A stretch of 6,778 bases of DNA from contig JAFUBK010000161.1 in assembly GCA_017460245.1 (NCBI GenBank), positions 1-6,778 of the forward strand, written 5' to 3'. The DNA comes from Bacilli bacterium. GTDB taxonomy: Bacteria > Bacillota_I > Bacilli_A > RF39 > UBA660. The notes beneath the pieces were generated by a model, which made no database searches, was not told the DNA's origin, and worked only from the letters and a program-made list of their open reading frames with translations. The translations under genes were made by a program, and so were the position numbers. This document shows, piece by piece, positions 5,664-6,778 of the stretch. Each line of letters opens with the position of its first letter. Positions within the stretch are counted from its first letter, which is position 1.

Positions 5664-6778
5664 TTGAAACTCCTTCCTTTGGTACATACTTCAATATTAT
5701 ATCATAGTTTTCGTCTTTTTTCTTATCAAATTTAGATTTTTTAAGGCCTGGTAACCAAATTATTGTATTATTACTGTCGATTAAAATAGGCCATGTTTGT
5801 CTTTTTTCTCGAGGTATTTTTTCATCAATAAAAATATCTTTTACTTTTTTACTGCCATTTAATCCTTTAATAGCGATTTTGTCGCTTGGATTTATTGTTC
5901 TTATAAAAAGAGGAAGCTGTAATTCACTACTGTTTAAATATATAGTGTAATTACTGTGGTCTGATGACGTTTTTATTTGACTAATCTGTCCGCTAGGAAG
6001 GTCAGTTTTTTCTTTTAATTCTAGTTTGTAGCCTTCTTTTGTTTCGTTTTTTTCTAAATAAAAGTTATTATATGCTTTTATTGCTTTTATTTTTTTTGGT
6101 AAATTAATACTTTGATTGGGTTTATTGCTGATAAGCAGTTTTAATATTAATTCAGTGTGTTTATCAGTAATTAAATTGATGTCGTTTCCATAGTAATTTT
6201 CTAAAATGTGATAAATGATTTTTGTTTGAATAAGAGGTTTTAGTTTGATAAATTTTGGAATATCTAAAATATTATTTTTATATACATTTTTTATATTTTC
6301 AGCTACAGTGTCATTTATGTAATAAGTATACTGCCCTAAGGTTTGAGAAAATTTATAAAACTTTTTATGAACGTTTTTGTTTTCTTCTTTTAGTTTTGGT
6401 AAAATGTATTTTCGATAACGATTCCTTGTATATGTATCTTCTTCATTTGTTTTATCGATAGCATACGGAATGTTATGATTTTTACAATAAACCAATATGT
6501 CTTCTTTTGTTGTTTGAATAAGAGGCCTTAGAATTGTGTAATTGTCTTTGATAACTTTTTCTTTAAAACCTTGATATCCTTTTAAGGTAGATCCTCTAAC
6601 TATTCTCATTAAAATTGTTTCGGTTAAATCATCTCCGTGATGGGCAGTTAAAAGATGTTTTGCTTGACATTTTTTGACAGTTTTTGCAAAAAAATCATAT
6701 CTTTTTTCTCTGGCTTGGTTTTCAATATTGGTATTATTATAACTATCTATAGTCATAATTTTGAAAGATATGCTGTTT
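5644..6778 (-). CDS. tilS: tRNA(Ile)-lysidine synthase, N-terminus beyond window
   Basis: TilS uses ATP and lysine to convert C34 of the CAU-anticodon tRNA(Ile) to lysidine, changing its reading from AUG to AUA and its charging from Met to Ile. The frame is open through the right edge (codons NSISFKI precede the Met at 6756). That internal Met is not the true start, since the N-terminal ATP-binding SGGxDS loop must lie outside. Numbering from that Met, family motifs are AREKRY (15-20), HHGDD (39-43) with ET at 46-47, ILRPLI (75-80) and RNRYR (111-115). A diverged, Lys/Asn-rich middle follows, then the C-terminal substrate domain KVKDIFID (304-311) and RQTWPILID (319-327). HHGDDLTET has leucine where many homologues have glutamine (HHxDDQxET). 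In Bacillus, tilS and ftsH flank hprT; here they overlap directly. Confidence 0.95.
   Translation of the reverse strand, partial: NSISFKIMTIDSYNNTNIENQAREKRYDFFAKTVKKCQAKHLLTAHHGDDLTETILMRIVRGSTLKGYQGFKEKVIKDNYTILRPLIQTTKEDILVYCKNHNIPYAIDKTNEEDTYTRNRYRKYILPKLKEENKNVHKKFYKFSQTLGQYTYYINDTVAENIKNVYKNNILDIPKFIKLKPLIQTKIIYHILENYYGNDINLITDKHTELILKLLISNKPNQSINLPKKIKAIKAYNNFYLEKNETKEGYKLELKEKTDLPSGQISQIKTSSDHSNYTIYLNSSELQLPLFIRTINPSDKIAIKGLNGSKKVKDIFIDEKIPREKRQTWPILIDSNNTIIWLPGLKKSKFDKKKDENYDIILKYVPKEGVSNEKKHN
5670..5679 (-). promoter_or_regulatory. ribosome-binding site fixing the ftsH start
   Basis: The minus strand reads AAGGAAGGAG, 6 nt before the ATG at 5661-5663. It lies downstream of the alternative ATG at 5687, so it can only serve the shorter form. 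It is inside the 3' end of tilS, so translation of tilS runs through it and the two genes may be coupled. Confidence 0.85.
5696..5704 (-). promoter_or_regulatory. possible internal promoter for ftsH inside tilS (extended -10)
   Basis: The minus strand reads TGATATAAT: a perfect TATAAT (5696-5701) preceded by an extended -10 TG (5703-5704). No -35 box sits at 17 bp; a TTGATA (5724-5729) is 22 bp away, too far for a normal pair. Extended -10 promoters can work without a -35. Transcription would start near 5689, about 26 nt before the ftsH ATG. It could be chance in AT-rich coding sequence. Confidence 0.45.
6222..6529. repeat. short in-frame direct repeat within tilS
   Basis: TTGTTTGAATAAGAGG occurs exactly at 6222-6237 and again at 6510-6525. 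The match continues to 20 positions (6222-6241 and 6510-6529) with two mismatches. The copies are 288 bp apart, so they are in frame, and encode LKPLIQT and LRPLIQT. The right-hand copy, at 6510-6529, is the conserved TilS RPLI motif. The other is probably coincidental, or a local sequence echo. Confidence 0.6.

Noticed and set aside
5664..5687. Longer FtsH start at ATG 5687
   Set aside because: It has no good Shine-Dalgarno site. The ATG at 5663 has AAGGAAGGAG at 6 nt and gives the usual FtsH N-terminus.
6255..6461. Plus-strand open frame inside tilS
   Set aside because: It is antisense to tilS. The tyrosine- and phenylalanine-rich product reflects AT-rich codons of the real gene.
6754..6756. 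ATG at 6756 as the start of tilS
   Set aside because: The frame continues to the window edge, and the essential ATP-binding loop of TilS is missing, so this Met is internal.

Overview
The window is AT-rich, compact bacterial chromosome, most like a low-GC Firmicute or a Mollicutes-related lineage (uncultured Bacilli are my best guess, from gene content and style, not from a search). It holds seven protein genes. Two of them run off the window edges. No rRNA, tRNA, CRISPR array, insertion sequence or phage gene was seen. The standard bacterial code fits: I found no in-frame TGA, and every tryptophan codon I checked is TGG.

Region by region. (1) 1-1493, minus strand: the start of the S10 ribosomal protein operon, in the order rpsJ (S10), rplC (L3), rplD (L4, cut by the left edge). 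The genes are 10-11 nt apart, and each upstream TAG stop lies inside the next gene's Shine-Dalgarno sequence. (2) 1494-1752: a divergent control region. It has a strong predicted promoter for the S10 operon on the minus strand, a leader of about 129 nt, three helically spaced ACTTTTT repeats, and a near-consensus promoter for a plus-strand gene. (3) 1753-2643, plus: an unrecognised lipoprotein precursor, ending in an intrinsic terminator that overlaps its last codons. (4) 2700-3671, plus: gpsA, glycerol-3-phosphate dehydrogenase for phospholipid synthesis. Its promoter sits in the tail of the previous terminator. (5) 3672-3694: a hairpin terminator shared by the convergent genes gpsA and ftsH. 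(6) 3681-6778, minus: ftsH and tilS overlap by 20 bp. tilS lacks its N-terminus beyond the right edge.

Most genes are core housekeeping functions: translation (S10, L3, L4), decoding of AUA codons (TilS), membrane protein quality control (FtsH) and lipid precursor synthesis (GpsA). The lipoprotein is the only accessory-looking gene. I see no evidence of a new multi-gene system. The points most worth following up are the C-terminal Rho_N/SAP-like helical extension of FtsH, the long glutamate-rich tail of L3, the repeat-bearing divergent promoter with its structured S10 leader, the tilS-ftsH fusion of neighbours without the usual hprT between them, and the unknown lipoprotein.
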